Source: DATGMS01 sp040905145
GTDB taxonomy: Bacteria > Bacteroidota > Bacteroidia > Cytophagales > Cyclobacteriaceae
Assembly (NCBI GenBank): GCA_040905145.1
Contig: JBBDSC010000004.1
Span: forward strand, 1-64,000
Length of the DNA stretch: 64,000 bases
Reading direction: 5' to 3'
Under the pieces are notes generated by a model. The model was not told where the DNA came from, ran no database searches, and worked only from the letters and a program-made list of their open reading frames with translations. The stretch's first letter is position 1, and each line of letters begins with the position of its first letter. Shown here one piece after another: positions 47,269-56,289 of this stretch. A program made the translations under genes and the position numbers.

Positions 47269-48372
47269 ATGAAAGCCATTTCTTTAGTACCCGGAACTAC
47301 CCACATTTCCTTGGAGGAGGTAGAAGAACCCATGATCACACAACCGGATGAAGTAAAAATTAAAATGTGGCAGGTGGGCATTTGTGGTACGGACCGTGAG
47401 CAAGCCGAAGGCGGCAGGGCGGATCCGCCTACCGGAAAAGCTAACCTGATCATCGGGCACGAAATGTTTGGTAAAGTGGTGGAAATTGGAAGTGAGGTAA
47501 AATCAGTGCAGGTAGGGGATTATGGGGTATTTACCGTGAGGCGTGGATGTGGTAAATGCAAGGCTTGCAACCATAACCGTAGCGATATGTGCTATACCGG
47601 CGACTATACCGAACGGGGTATTAAAGGGGCCGATGGTTTCCAATCCGAGTATGTGGTCGATAAAGAACAATATCTGATCAAGGTCCCGGAAGCAATTAAA
47701 GGTATAGGGGTATTGACGGAGCCGATGTCGGTGGCCGCAAAAGCAATAGATGAAGCCATGATCATGCAATCGGCGAGATTAAAAGACTTTGATAGGACAG
47801 AAAATTGGCTGAGAGGAAAAAAAGCCCTTATCGCAGGTATCGGGGCCATTGGCTTAATGGCAGCCTTTGCCCTACGGCTAAGAGGGGCAGAAGTCATAGG
47901 AATGGATATCGTGGATGAAAATTCCCTAAGACCGCAAATATTAAAACAAATAGGAGGGACCTATGTGGACGGACGGGTGGTAGAGGTGATGGATATTGAT
48001 GACGTATGTGGTGAATCAGACTTTGTTTTTGAAGCGACAGGAATTGCAAAGCTCCAGATACAGCTCATAGATACATTGGGCATTAACGGGATTTATGTGG
48101 CTACAGGTATCCCTGCAGGTAAGCGGCCCATGACGATCATGGCGGGGGAAATCTTGCAGCAAATGGTGCTAAAAAACCAAATTATATTGGGGAGTGTAAA
48201 TGCCAGTACCGACCATTATAAAATGGCCGTAGACGACCTAAAGGCTTGCTATGAAAAATGGCCCGATCAAATGCAACAGGTCATCACGGAAAAGGTGCCT
48301 TTTACCCAATTTGAAAAAGCCTTAGAACACCATTCCATGGATGAAATCAAGGTGGTGGTGGAGTGGGTATAG
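47269..48372 (+). CDS. Glucose 1-dehydrogenase-like zinc alcohol dehydrogenase
   Basis: The 367-residue MDR-family protein has a catalytic Zn ligand in GICGTDREQAEGG (~residues 38-50) and in IGHEMFGKVVEIG (~65). The structural zinc loop GCGKCKACNHNRSDMC (four Cys) is intact. The Rossmann motif AGIGAIGLMAAFALRLRG (~186-203) binds NAD(P). Sequence and length match the archaeal-type glucose dehydrogenase group of sugar oxidation. Its 3' end overlaps a decayed gene (48363 onward), with which it might once have formed an operon. Confidence 0.88.
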   Translation: MKAISLVPGTTHISLEEVEEPMITQPDEVKIKMWQVGICGTDREQAEGGRADPPTGKANLIIGHEMFGKVVEIGSEVKSVQVGDYGVFTVRRGCGKCKACNHNRSDMCYTGDYTERGIKGADGFQSEYVVDKEQYLIKVPEAIKGIGVLTEPMSVAAKAIDEAMIMQSARLKDFDRTENWLRGKKALIAGIGAIGLMAAFALRLRGAEVIGMDIVDENSLRPQILKQIGGTYVDGRVVEVMDIDDVCGESDFVFEATGIAKLQIQLIDTLGINGIYVATGIPAGKRPMTIMAGEILQQMVLKNQIILGSVNASTDHYKMAVDDLKACYEKWPDQMQQVITEKVPFTQFEKALEHHSMDEIKVVVEWV

Positions 48373-48942
48373 CCAAAGCTTTTAAAATGATTATGGCTCC
48401 TTTACAGATGGGTCCGGCCAATCTCCTTTGGGAAAAGCCAACAGGGTACGCTGCCACCATGGTAGGGCTGCCCTATGATGATCTGAAAAGTTGGAGATCG
48501 CACTACCCAGTGGAAGTCTTTATCTCCCAGATGAACAAAGTGGCCGATGAATTCCAGAAGGCGCTGATGGAACTTAGAAGGCAAACAGAGACCTTAACAC
48601 TTGACAAGGAAGGGAAAAAGGCGCTTAGCGAGGAAGTCCATATAGCCGAAACCATCGCTATCCATTCTCACAGTATTGTAAGTCAAGCTCGTTTTATCAC
48701 CCTCAGGGATCAGTTGTCCAGTTTGGAAGACCAAAAAGAGCGGGAGGATGTTTGAAGGAGCTGGAACAGATTTTACATGAAGAAATAGCTTTGGCCAAGC
48801 ACATGCATATTTTGCAGGGGCGGGATTCCCGGTTGGGTTTTGAAGCCACCAACCATTATTTCTATACCCCATAGATCTCGTCGAGAAGGTGCTCAATTGC
48901 CGGGACCTGTTGGATCGCTGGCTTCCTTCGTTAAAAAGATGA
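48363..48942 (+). pseudogene. C-terminal remnant of an unnamed large protein (two frameshifts)
   Basis: The frame from 48363 gives APLQMGPANLLWEKPTGYA, MVGLPYDDLKSWRSHYP and ...VADEFQKAL, to a stop at 48755. A shift at about 48750 continues KELEQILHEEIALAKHMHIL and FEATNHYFYTP; a second shift at about 48874 gives DLVEKVLNCRDLLDRW, ending at 48942. From memory this resembles the tail of a large secreted Bacteroidota/Planctomycetes protein found in carbohydrate loci, but I cannot name it. The remainder is missing. Confidence 0.6.
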
Positions 48943-49126
48943 AGTATTAAGTACAAGGAACAAAGTACGAAGATTCTTCTTCCCTGCCTTCGGCACTCAT
49001 AATTCACAATACCTCAACTTCGGTCTTCCAGCTTCCGTCTTCCAATTGGCAGTGGCCGCAGAGATTTAGGCTGAAACCGAAAAGGAAGTTTGCTTTATAC
49101 TCTATGGTTATGGTTGCCTGCACAAG

Positions 49127-49876
49127 CTAATATCCTTTCTTCCATTGATCCTTCAAAAATTCTTTGGATCTTCTAACGAATTCCTGTTTGTTTTTGCCCT
49201 CTTGTGGACCATGACCTGTATTGGGTAAAATCCATAAGTAAGCATCAAATAGATTATTTTTTGCGCGGGAAACTGATTCTAAAGAAACGCTAGTGTCCTG
49301 GTCTCCCAAAACAAAAAGTATTTTTGATTGGATACTTTCCATCTCTTCATCACTGATGGATACGCTATAATTGGGAAATTGATCAAGGATTGACCGGATC
49401 TGCGCTTCGTTGGTCTGATGCTCATACATCCAGTTCAAATTTCCTATATTTTCATAAGATAGAAAATCCATCCAATCCGGAAAATCCCGGGCATTCCAAC
49501 TGCCGGAAGAACCTATGGTTATCATTGATCTGATAAGCCTGGGTTGTAGAAAGGCCAGTTGAAATAAAACATCCCCTCCAAAACTGAATCCTATGGCCTT
49601 GATTTGTTCAAGATCTAGATGTTTGATCAGCGCATCCACATCACTTGCCGCTGATTTTACGGATAGCTTTTCCTTAAAAGGACCCGATTTACCATGTCCC
49701 TGTAGGTCAATTAAGTAAACCTCAAAATCATCCACATAATCGGGAAGGAAAGGAAGCCAGTATTTGGAAGATTGGGTATATCCGTGTAGCAGGATTAATG
49801 GATCTCCTTTTCCATAAATCTCATAATAAATGTTTGTTCCGTTCAAGGAGACAACTTCAGCTTTTTTAGGCGTCAT
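49127..49876 (-). CDS. Alpha/beta hydrolase
   Basis: The 249-residue protein begins with a beta-strand and LILLHGYTQSSKYW (oxyanion hole, ~residues 27-40), then IDLQGHGKS (~57). The nucleophile elbow is GFSFGGDVL (Ser ~97). Asp is in FVLGDQDTSVS (~197) and His in LPNTGHGPQEG (~227), completing the triad. No signal peptide is evident. Substrate is unknown. It is flanked by repeat-rich gaps on both sides. Confidence 0.88.
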   Translation of the reverse strand: MTPKKAEVVSLNGTNIYYEIYGKGDPLILLHGYTQSSKYWLPFLPDYVDDFEVYLIDLQGHGKSGPFKEKLSVKSAASDVDALIKHLDLEQIKAIGFSFGGDVLFQLAFLQPRLIRSMITIGSSGSWNARDFPDWMDFLSYENIGNLNWMYEHQTNEAQIRSILDQFPNYSVSISDEEMESIQSKILFVLGDQDTSVSLESVSRAKNNLFDAYLWILPNTGHGPQEGKNKQEFVRRSKEFLKDQWKKGY

Positions 49877-49891
49877 GATGAAATGTTTTTT

Positions 49892-49927
49892 TTAAGTACT
49901 AAGTACAAGGTACGAAGTACGAAGACT
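49892..49927. repeat. AAGTAC-type degenerate tandem repeat
   Basis: TTAAGTACTAAGTACAAGGT then ACGAAGTACGAAG. Related tracts are at 32941-32975, 37989-38008 and 48941-48975, all intergenic. Confidence 0.5.
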
Positions 49928-49970
49928 CACACTTTCTTCTTCCCGCTCCCTCATTCCAAGGTCTTCCCCT

Positions 49971-50585
49971 TCAATCCACTTTTGCCCTTTCAATCATACC
50001 CGCCAACTCCTCCACTGCAGCCTTGTTGTCCCCGGTAAATCCCGTGACCTGATACCGGATATTTCCCTGGCCATCAATGATAAATTTGGCGGGAATGCCG
50101 CTCACGCCATAGCTTTCCACCACAGGATTCTTTTTGGAACCGGGATCCTTTAAGTCCATGAGTACCTGAAAGGTATAGCCTCTTTTTTCCATAAACTGTT
50201 GAATCGATTTTTCGGGGTTTTCCCTTTGTTCCCAAGTGTTGATAAACAGGAATTTTACATTGGGATCATTTTTATATTGATCCACGGCCATTTGCATGGC
50301 AGGGAAGGATTTGATACAGGGGGCACACCAGGTTGCCCAAAAATCCAATACCACCACCTTGCCCTTTAAGTCACTTAAGGAGACTGTATTACCTACCAGA
50401 TCTTCAAGGGTAAAATCAGGGGCCGATTCATTTTCCAACCCCCCAGCTTGTGGTGGGGTAATTTTATGGGCTGGGAGTTCAGCTGTTATGACTGATCGAT
50501 TTTCACTAAGCCAATCGTCCTGGGCGGTTATATCACCGGCCAGTATAATAGCAAAGGCAATGGAGAAGGGTAATTTCATTTTCAT
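49971..50585 (-). CDS. TlpA-like periplasmic thiol:disulfide oxidoreductase
   Basis: From ATG 50585 (MKMKLPFSIAFAIILAGD) this is a 204-residue protein with a signal peptide. A start at 50621 would put 12 hydrophilic residues before it. FTLEDLVGNTVSLSDLKGK then FWATWCAPCIKSFP gives the AhpC/TSA-thioredoxin fold with the CAPC redox motif (~residue 82-85). GVSGIPAKFIIDGQGNI holds the cis-Pro. It probably reduces disulfides in the periplasm, for example in cytochrome maturation, though no partner gene is near. Confidence 0.9.
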   Translation of the reverse strand: MKMKLPFSIAFAIILAGDITAQDDWLSENRSVITAELPAHKITPPQAGGLENESAPDFTLEDLVGNTVSLSDLKGKVVVLDFWATWCAPCIKSFPAMQMAVDQYKNDPNVKFLFINTWEQRENPEKSIQQFMEKRGYTFQVLMDLKDPGSKKNPVVESYGVSGIPAKFIIDGQGNIRYQVTGFTGDNKAAVEELAGMIERAKVD

Positions 50586-50910
50586 AGGTTTAAAAATAGT
50601 TTTTTTCTTCTGATCTGCCAAACGAAATGGTTTCTAAAATTGTTGAAAAGGTTTCACGTCCACCTCCCGGAGGCAGGCAATGGCCACAGAGTTTTTTTTA
50701 TGCGGAGGCACAAGGATGATTTTTTAAAAACCAGGTGGCTGAAAGGTTAAAACAAATTTTGGTCAAAGAACTGAATAGAAGGGTTGAAGGACTAATCCGA
50801 AGCGGGTGAAAGCAACGGCGGAATCTGCAGGAACCTGACATTATGGACAGATTCTAATTAGTTGAGCCGGAATTTTTAATTCTCAGGATTCCAAAAGCAA
50901 AAGTGCAAGG

Positions 50911-51266
50911 TTTTTTGAAGTTTTCGGGCCGATGAAGAAGCAGATGGGCCGGTGTTGATCCAGTTGCCGGCCAATGCTCCCTTCAAAGCATCGACGGAAA
51001 GACATTTTTATGAAATCCTGGAAAACGAATATTCAGAATATGCATTTGCCATAGAAATTAGGAATGAATCCCGGTACAGTGAGGAATCCTTGGAATTGAT
51101 GAAGCAATATAATATTTTCCTGTCCTTTAATATTCCTGCGTCCCTCGTCACCCAAGGTCATCGCAGCCCCCATACCCTTTTTTCTTCACTGGCTTTCCTG
51201 GTTTGTTGGGTGGTCAATCCCTTATGTCTTCAAAAAAAGGAGTCCGTTTTTCTTCCACGCATTTAA
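50911..51266 (+). pseudogene. Truncated DUF72 family remnant
   Basis: FFEVFGPMKKQ (50911 on) continues after a one-base shift near 50955 as GPVLIQLPANAPF, HFYEILENEYSEYAFAIEIR and ESLELMKQYNI, all typical of the middle of DUF72 (TIM-barrel) proteins. The ends are missing, and the tail after about 51140 is unrelated. The frame is open to 51266, overlapping the end of the glycosidase gene. Confidence 0.78.
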
Positions 51267-52383
51267 CCGCATAGAGGTAAAGTGCGGCGCTCCAGGTCTG
51301 CCAGTCCTGGCCCAAAGCTTTGCCGTTTTGGGCTTTTATCCACTCGTTAAATCCAAAATCCAAACTTTCGGAACGGCTTTCTTTTAAACAATGGGTAAGT
51401 GCCAAAAGCTTTTCCTCAGCCAGCCTGTATCTTTTAGCCGCTACTAAAGCCGCCACATAAAGCCCGCAGATAAAAGGCCATATCCCTCCATTGTGATATT
51501 CCCCTGGATGATTATGTAAAGCATACCGTGTACGCCAGTCAGCATCTTCAGGTTTGATAAACGGGAAGAAATTTGGTGGCAGATCAACTGCCAGTTCACC
51601 TTTATTTTTTAATTCCGAGCACTCGGCTTCGATCCAGGTAATCATTTCTTGGGCCCTTGAGGGAGAGGCTATTCCTGAGAGGATCGCAAGACTGTTGCCG
51701 AGAAGGTCAAATCTTTCGCTGCTGTAAATTTTATAGGACCAGCAGGCAAAATAAGGTTTCTTTTTTACCACAAGGCCTTCGTGGACGTGGCGATGCGCCT
51801 TTTCTCCAGTAACGGTAAACCGGCTCATTTCCTGACGTACCCTATCCGCTCGGTCATGAAGGCCAAATAGCCGTAGGTAACTATATACCAAGGTGTTCAC
51901 AAAGAGGCCATATCCCAGCACCCATTGTTCATCGCGCCAATCACTGGTGGGCAGTTGGGCAACCAGATACCTGTCCGAGGGGCTTTGATACGCCATCCAT
52001 TTTAAAGCCTTGTGTACCGCTTCCTGAAGAAAATCCTGGTGCCCGGTTGCTTTCCTGAAAATTCCCGTACCCAATAAAAACAATGGAGTCGTATCACTGG
52101 AGCCCCGGTCTTCTTTGTCATGAACCAGAGATGGAATATGGCCATGTTCCGTTTGATTTTTAGCAAGCGTTTCCAGAACCCTTTGTATACTGCCAAGGAG
52201 CTTTTTGTTGCCTGAAATTGCTATTCCCAATATAGAAAAAAGAAGATCTCTCGTGTATGGTTCAGGATACCCCCAGCCGGCAGTCCGTGGAAGTCCCTGA
52301 TAAGGCCCTTTGGCATTATGAAGCAGTACTTCAAGGGCAGCCTTTTTGGCTTCTTCAATTACATTTTTTTTTTTCCTTTTCAT
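51214..52383 (-). CDS. Glycoside hydrolase, (alpha/alpha)6-barrel type (GH100/amylo-alpha-1,6-glucosidase-like)
   Basis: The 389-residue cytoplasmic-looking protein lacks a signal peptide. WGYPEPYTRDLLFSILG (~37-53) has the catalytic Asp-type motif, and TSDWRDEQWVLGYG (~155) and EYHNGGIWPFICGLY (~305) fit the alkaline/neutral invertase (GH100) or debranching-like barrels. Family choice is by eye. It is the last gene of a minus-strand cluster; the glycosyltransferase gene ends 4 bases upstream, so it is probably in one operon with it. Confidence 0.78.
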   Translation of the reverse strand: MKRKKKNVIEEAKKAALEVLLHNAKGPYQGLPRTAGWGYPEPYTRDLLFSILGIAISGNKKLLGSIQRVLETLAKNQTEHGHIPSLVHDKEDRGSSDTTPLFLLGTGIFRKATGHQDFLQEAVHKALKWMAYQSPSDRYLVAQLPTSDWRDEQWVLGYGLFVNTLVYSYLRLFGLHDRADRVRQEMSRFTVTGEKAHRHVHEGLVVKKKPYFACWSYKIYSSERFDLLGNSLAILSGIASPSRAQEMITWIEAECSELKNKGELAVDLPPNFFPFIKPEDADWRTRYALHNHPGEYHNGGIWPFICGLYVAALVAAKRYRLAEEKLLALTHCLKESRSESLDFGFNEWIKAQNGKALGQDWQTWSAALYLYAVKCVEEKRTPFFEDIRD

Positions 52384-52387
52384 CTTA

Positions 52388-53527
52388 CTAAACCCCTAAC
52401 CTTTCACCAATGATCTGTACAAATCGTCTTGCGACCACGCGGTAGTCAAAGTGTTGAACAACATGTTCCCTGGCAGCCAGGCCCATTTTTTCCCTTAACC
52501 CAGCATCTTTCATCATTATCATCAGGTATTTGGCGATATCCTGAACGTTGGCGCGGTAATCTACTGTCCGCGGTTTACTGAATGAAATTTCATGTTCCCC
52601 TTCAAATCCCGATTCATCGCCAAGCCTCACTTCATTTACCGAAATTCGCTGTCCGATTTTTGTCATAAAGGCGGTTTTTCCATGGATAAGCGTATCCAAC
52701 ATTCCCATGGCCTTGATTCCTATTACAGGTTTTCCGCAGGCCCCTGCTTCCACTTGCGCCATTCCGAACCCCTCCAGCCGTGAAGGAGCTGCATATATGT
52801 CACATGCCCCAAACAGATAAGGCATGAAATTCCGTGATATAGTATTGGTGGTGTAAACAACATTTTTTTCTATACCCAATTGGGTAGCCATCTCCAGGTC
52901 CGCAAGGTTTTGCAGCTTGGTTCTCGGCTGAGGCCATACTTTACAGACATATTTCCAATCCGGCGCTTTTGAATCAATAATAGAGAGCGCCTGCATGACT
53001 TCCTGGGCACCTTTTGAAGCGGCATCCCCACCGACTGTGAGGATCATTAACTGATCGGCTGATATCCCCAATGCTTCCCGAACAGCCAAAATTTTAGGAT
53101 TTTCTCTATGGTGTGGGATAAATGCATCTGTGTCACAGCCTACGGGTAATATCTCAATATTATCGCCATTGATCCCATCGCGGATATACATCTCTTTTAC
53201 CCAATTTGAGGTGACCAATATCAGTGGGAGCGCATTCAATACCTCCTGGTAATTGGCAACATATCCATCCGCTACAAGCCATGGCACTGACGGTACCCCA
53301 TATCTTTGGGGATGAAGCACCAATTGTGGTGTGTGTCCCCAATACCCTACGCCCAACACCACGTCCGGTTCAAACCAGCGGTAGTACCATTCCTTCTCCT
53401 GTGCGGATTCGAAATGAACGGCATGGGCATCTATTCCCATTTCAAGTAATCCCCTATACAGCAGATCTCCTTGCGTGGCAAGCCCACCGGGTGGGGGAGG
53501 ATAATCATATAACACCAAAACTTTCAT
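52388..53527 (-). CDS. Group 1 (GT4-type) glycosyltransferase
   Basis: The 379-residue protein has the GT-B fold. The N-terminal lobe starts VLVLYDYPPPPGGLATQGD (~3-21). The C-terminal lobe has the donor-binding ILTVGGDAASKG (~168) and the E-x7-E region PSRLEGFGMAQVEAGACGKPV (~263-282). It transfers sugar from a nucleotide-sugar to an unknown acceptor. Neighbours are a glycosidase (4 bases downstream) and a PIG-L deacetylase upstream, recalling bshA/bshB-like glycosyltransferase-deacetylase pairs. Whether it makes such a thiol is not shown. Confidence 0.88.
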   Translation of the reverse strand: MKVLVLYDYPPPPGGLATQGDLLYRGLLEMGIDAHAVHFESAQEKEWYYRWFEPDVVLGVGYWGHTPQLVLHPQRYGVPSVPWLVADGYVANYQEVLNALPLILVTSNWVKEMYIRDGINGDNIEILPVGCDTDAFIPHHRENPKILAVREALGISADQLMILTVGGDAASKGAQEVMQALSIIDSKAPDWKYVCKVWPQPRTKLQNLADLEMATQLGIEKNVVYTTNTISRNFMPYLFGACDIYAAPSRLEGFGMAQVEAGACGKPVIGIKAMGMLDTLIHGKTAFMTKIGQRISVNEVRLGDESGFEGEHEISFSKPRTVDYRANVQDIAKYLMIMMKDAGLREKMGLAAREHVVQHFDYRVVARRFVQIIGERLGV

Positions 53528-53626
53528 CTATAGATGTGCTTGTGAATTTTTATTATATGCGGAACCGGGAATCCACCATTATTCCCCTACTGATTTCTTT
53601 TTCAGGAAATTATTATTCTTTTAGTT

Positions 53627-54274
53627 TCATTTTGCCTCCCTTGTAAGCCATTTTTCAGCATCCGCCGGATTGGTAAATTGCCAGAAAGATTCTGCCGAGG
53701 GGGTGGTTTTGGCCTCAAAACTGTCTTTTTTAAATCCATAGATTTGGGTAATGATGTCATATTTTCTTTGCCAAATAGGTTTGGGAAGGTGGTTGTAAAA
53801 AGTAGCCTTTTCTATAGGTCTGGGTAAATATTCCTTATATCCATCTTCATAAGCAAAGATCCATAGTGTTTTGGTGGAAATCTTCCCTGCCCGCCATAAC
53901 TTAATTACGGCTTTACCTGTTTCTTCATGCCTGATATGTCTGGTATATTCCCCCGAAGGACTATGGGTAAGGATCAAATCAAATTGCTTTGGAGGCAATA
54001 AACTCAATATAACCCGCTCCACTGCTTTTCCCTCCAAAGGAGATTGTTCAGGCCCATCATCAAGATCTCCCATGATTCCTTCTGAATGAAGGATTTTTAA
54101 TGCCCTGTAAAATTTCGGGGCCCGGTCTGGATCATTCCCCCGGCACAGGCAAGCGGTAAACCACTGGTAGGAGGGATGGCTCAGCAACATTCCGCCTGCC
54201 CATAATGTCTCATCATCGGGATGAGCGACTATTACGGCACCAGATTTTGTTATTTCACTGGTCATATTTATCAT
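53627..54274 (-). CDS. PIG-L family N-acetylglucosaminyl deacetylase
   Basis: The 215-residue protein begins IVAHPDDETLWAGGML (~residues 16-31), the zinc-binding motif of LmbE/PIG-L deacetylases. THSPSGEYTRHIRHEE (~120-135) supplies the other His. These enzymes remove acetyl from GlcNAc groups on glycolipids or small glycosides. It is separated by 99 bases from the glycosyltransferase gene on the same strand, suggesting a joint glycoconjugate pathway. Two ATGs (54274 and 54265) are possible. Confidence 0.9.
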   Translation of the reverse strand: MINMTSEITKSGAVIVAHPDDETLWAGGMLLSHPSYQWFTACLCRGNDPDRAPKFYRALKILHSEGIMGDLDDGPEQSPLEGKAVERVILSLLPPKQFDLILTHSPSGEYTRHIRHEETGKAVIKLWRAGKISTKTLWIFAYEDGYKEYLPRPIEKATFYNHLPKPIWQRKYDIITQIYGFKKDSFEAKTTPSAESFWQFTNPADAEKWLTREAK

Positions 54275-54649
54275 TATATAAATAATTTTTTCCCGCCATA
54301 TCAGGAGGTCAACTATTCATACTTTTTCAAAAACCAACCGATAATGGCCCATGATCTTTTGTTCAAAACAATATTTAACGGAATCTACTCATAAAAACTA
54401 GGATTTCCATATCCTGCTCAAAGTAAGGCACTAAAATATTATTCAAAAAACCATTTAGAAAAAAATCGTAAAACTTTAGCTGTCGTTATCATATGGAAAG
54501 AATATCGGAGGCTGAAGATGGCGTCCATTTGGTCCATGCGGAGGGCGCAAAGAAGACAGGGCGACCGCAGCGTGATTTTACCTCAAGGGAAGTCATGGTA
54601 TGTCAGGGAAGCCTTCAGATAGCTGGATTTGCTTATCCAATATTTCTTC
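54275..54649. other. Intergenic region without a recognisable gene
   Basis: About 375 bases between the PIG-L gene and the small hypothetical gene. A 56-codon plus-strand ORF (54493-54663) has no recognisable family or start context and is probably chance. The promoter of the PIG-L/glycosyltransferase/glycosidase group should be here, but I could not assign boxes. Confidence 0.4.
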
Positions 54650-55129
54650 TTATTTTTTTCTGACTAAGAGGGTAATCAAAGCAGTGGTTACCATGGTGCC
54701 GACAAATACTTTTTTCACCAGACCTCTAGGATTGTATTTCCATTCTGCTTTCCAGCCTTTTTCCGCAAAAATATTGGGAATATAGCCACGCTTTAGGTCA
54801 TCCACAATACCTTCCACCACATTGACCCGATCTGCCAACAGCAAAGGGAGCCAATGTCCATAACTTGATTCACTGTGTTTAAAAGCCAATCGGCGGATGG
54901 CGCCACTCAGGCCTGTGGGTGGTACAGAAGTGCCAAAAACGGCACTTACGCTGGGACGTTCGATGGAATGAAGAACTTCCACATTTACCGGTTGCTGAGG
55001 GGGTCTGGCCCAGTTCAGCCGATTGTGATCATCCCCGGTATATTTTTTCATGGGATAGGTAGGTTCATTTTGGGGATCAGCATCCACGCCCCAACCCTTA
55101 ATATTTGAAAGTGTATGATCGTTATCCAT
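54650..55129 (-). CDS. Small hypothetical protein with C-terminal membrane anchor
   Basis: The 159-residue protein has a polar N-terminal half rich in Pro/Asn/Asp (GWGVDADPQNEPTYPMK). Its centre is FGTSVPPTGLSGAIRRLAFK (~66-85), and HWLPLLLADRVNVVEGIVDDL follows (~93-113). A single hydrophobic segment (~140-156) near the C-terminus ends in VRKK. It lies 8 bases downstream of the alcohol dehydrogenase gene on the same strand, so the two form an operon. I do not recognise a named family. Confidence 0.75.
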   Translation of the reverse strand: MDNDHTLSNIKGWGVDADPQNEPTYPMKKYTGDDHNRLNWARPPQQPVNVEVLHSIERPSVSAVFGTSVPPTGLSGAIRRLAFKHSESSYGHWLPLLLADRVNVVEGIVDDLKRGYIPNIFAEKGWKAEWKYNPRGLVKKVFVGTMVTTALITLLVRKK

Positions 55130-55137
55130 GATATAGA

Positions 55138-56289
55138 TTAATTAGCTGATGAAGGAATAAGAATGGGTTTGATACAATTATCCAGCTTAGCTGAAAAGAT
55201 ATGATAAGCTTCGGCCACTTCTTCCAAAGGCACGCGGTGCGTAATGATAGCCTTTGGATCAAGACGGCCTGACTGGACATGGTCGATCATTTTCGGAAGA
55301 AGACGTTTCACCGATGCCTGATTGGCACGGATGGTGAGCCCTTTACTGACCAAATTCCCCAAGGGAACCAGGTTATCTGTCGGACCATATATTCCAACGA
55401 TGGAAACGATACCCCCTTTTTTAACCGAATTAACGGCCCAACGAATGGCAGTGGCAGAACCCGCCTGAAGCAACAATTTCTTTCCGGTAATGGTCTGCAT
55501 GGCACTGCCTGCCGCATCACCTCCAACGGCATCAATGCAGACATCAGCACCAAACCAGTCTGTCGTTTTCTTTATAAACATCACAGGATCTTCAAGAGAT
55601 TTAAAGTTATAAGCTTCACATTGGGCATATTTCCGAACAAAATCAAGCCGATATTCCAAGTGATCGATGACAATGACGCGGCCTGCCCCAAAAAGCCAGG
55701 CACACTTAGCAGCCATAATGCCCACAGGTCCGGCACCAAAAACAACCACGGTATCCCCGGTTTTGATGCCGCCCATTTCCGCAGCCTGATAGCCCGTTGG
55801 AACAACGTCTGTTAAAAGGACAGCATCATCAGGATCCATGTCACCTGGAATGATAGTTGGACCGACATCGGCGTAAGGAACCCGTACGTATTCCGCTTGC
55901 CCACCATCATAGCCACCTGCCGTGTGGGAATAGCCAAAAATGCCGCCAACTGCCGTCGCTTGAGAATTGGATTCATGGCAATTTCCATACAGTTCCTGCT
56001 TACAAAAAGCACAGGTTCCGCAGGCAATGTTAAAAGGTACCAATACATTGTCCCCTGTTTTCAATTTTTGGACAGAGGAACCTACTTCTTCCACCACTCC
56101 GATAAATTCATGGCCAAAGGTCATCCCAACCCGTGTGTCCGGCACCAGGCCATGGTAGAGGTGCAGATCCGACCCACAGATGCAGGAACGGGTAACGCGG
56201 ATAATGGCATCCCCCGGATGCAGTATTTCTGGTTGTGGCTTATGGTCTACACGGACCCTAAAAGGTCCACGGTAATTCATTGCTAACAT
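55138..56289 (-). CDS. Zinc-dependent alcohol/formaldehyde dehydrogenase
   Basis: The 383-residue MDR-family protein has the catalytic-zinc motifs CICGSDLHLYHG (~36-47) and GHEFIGVVEEVG (~60-71) and the structural-zinc loop ACGTCAFCKQELYGNC. The Rossmann motif is GAGPVGIMAAK (~178-188). The sequence resembles the glutathione-independent formaldehyde dehydrogenase group. It is the first gene of the pair with the 159-residue protein and may belong with the adjacent sugar-enzyme genes as a stress module. The family is secure; the substrate is not. Confidence 0.92.
   Translation of the reverse strand: MLAMNYRGPFRVRVDHKPQPEILHPGDAIIRVTRSCICGSDLHLYHGLVPDTRVGMTFGHEFIGVVEEVGSSVQKLKTGDNVLVPFNIACGTCAFCKQELYGNCHESNSQATAVGGIFGYSHTAGGYDGGQAEYVRVPYADVGPTIIPGDMDPDDAVLLTDVVPTGYQAAEMGGIKTGDTVVVFGAGPVGIMAAKCAWLFGAGRVIVIDHLEYRLDFVRKYAQCEAYNFKSLEDPVMFIKKTTDWFGADVCIDAVGGDAAGSAMQTITGKKLLLQAGSATAIRWAVNSVKKGGIVSIVGIYGPTDNLVPLGNLVSKGLTIRANQASVKRLLPKMIDHVQSGRLDPKAIITHRVPLEEVAEAYHIFSAKLDNCIKPILIPSSAN

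Noticed and set aside
37940..50910. Intact insertion sequence or prophage
   Set aside because: No transposase, integrase or phage gene was seen; the decayed genes show frameshifts and deletions instead.
54493..54663. 56-codon plus-strand ORF (MERISEAEDGVHL)
   Set aside because: No recognisable family, no ribosome-site or promoter signal, and its end runs into the 3' end of a well-supported gene on the other strand.
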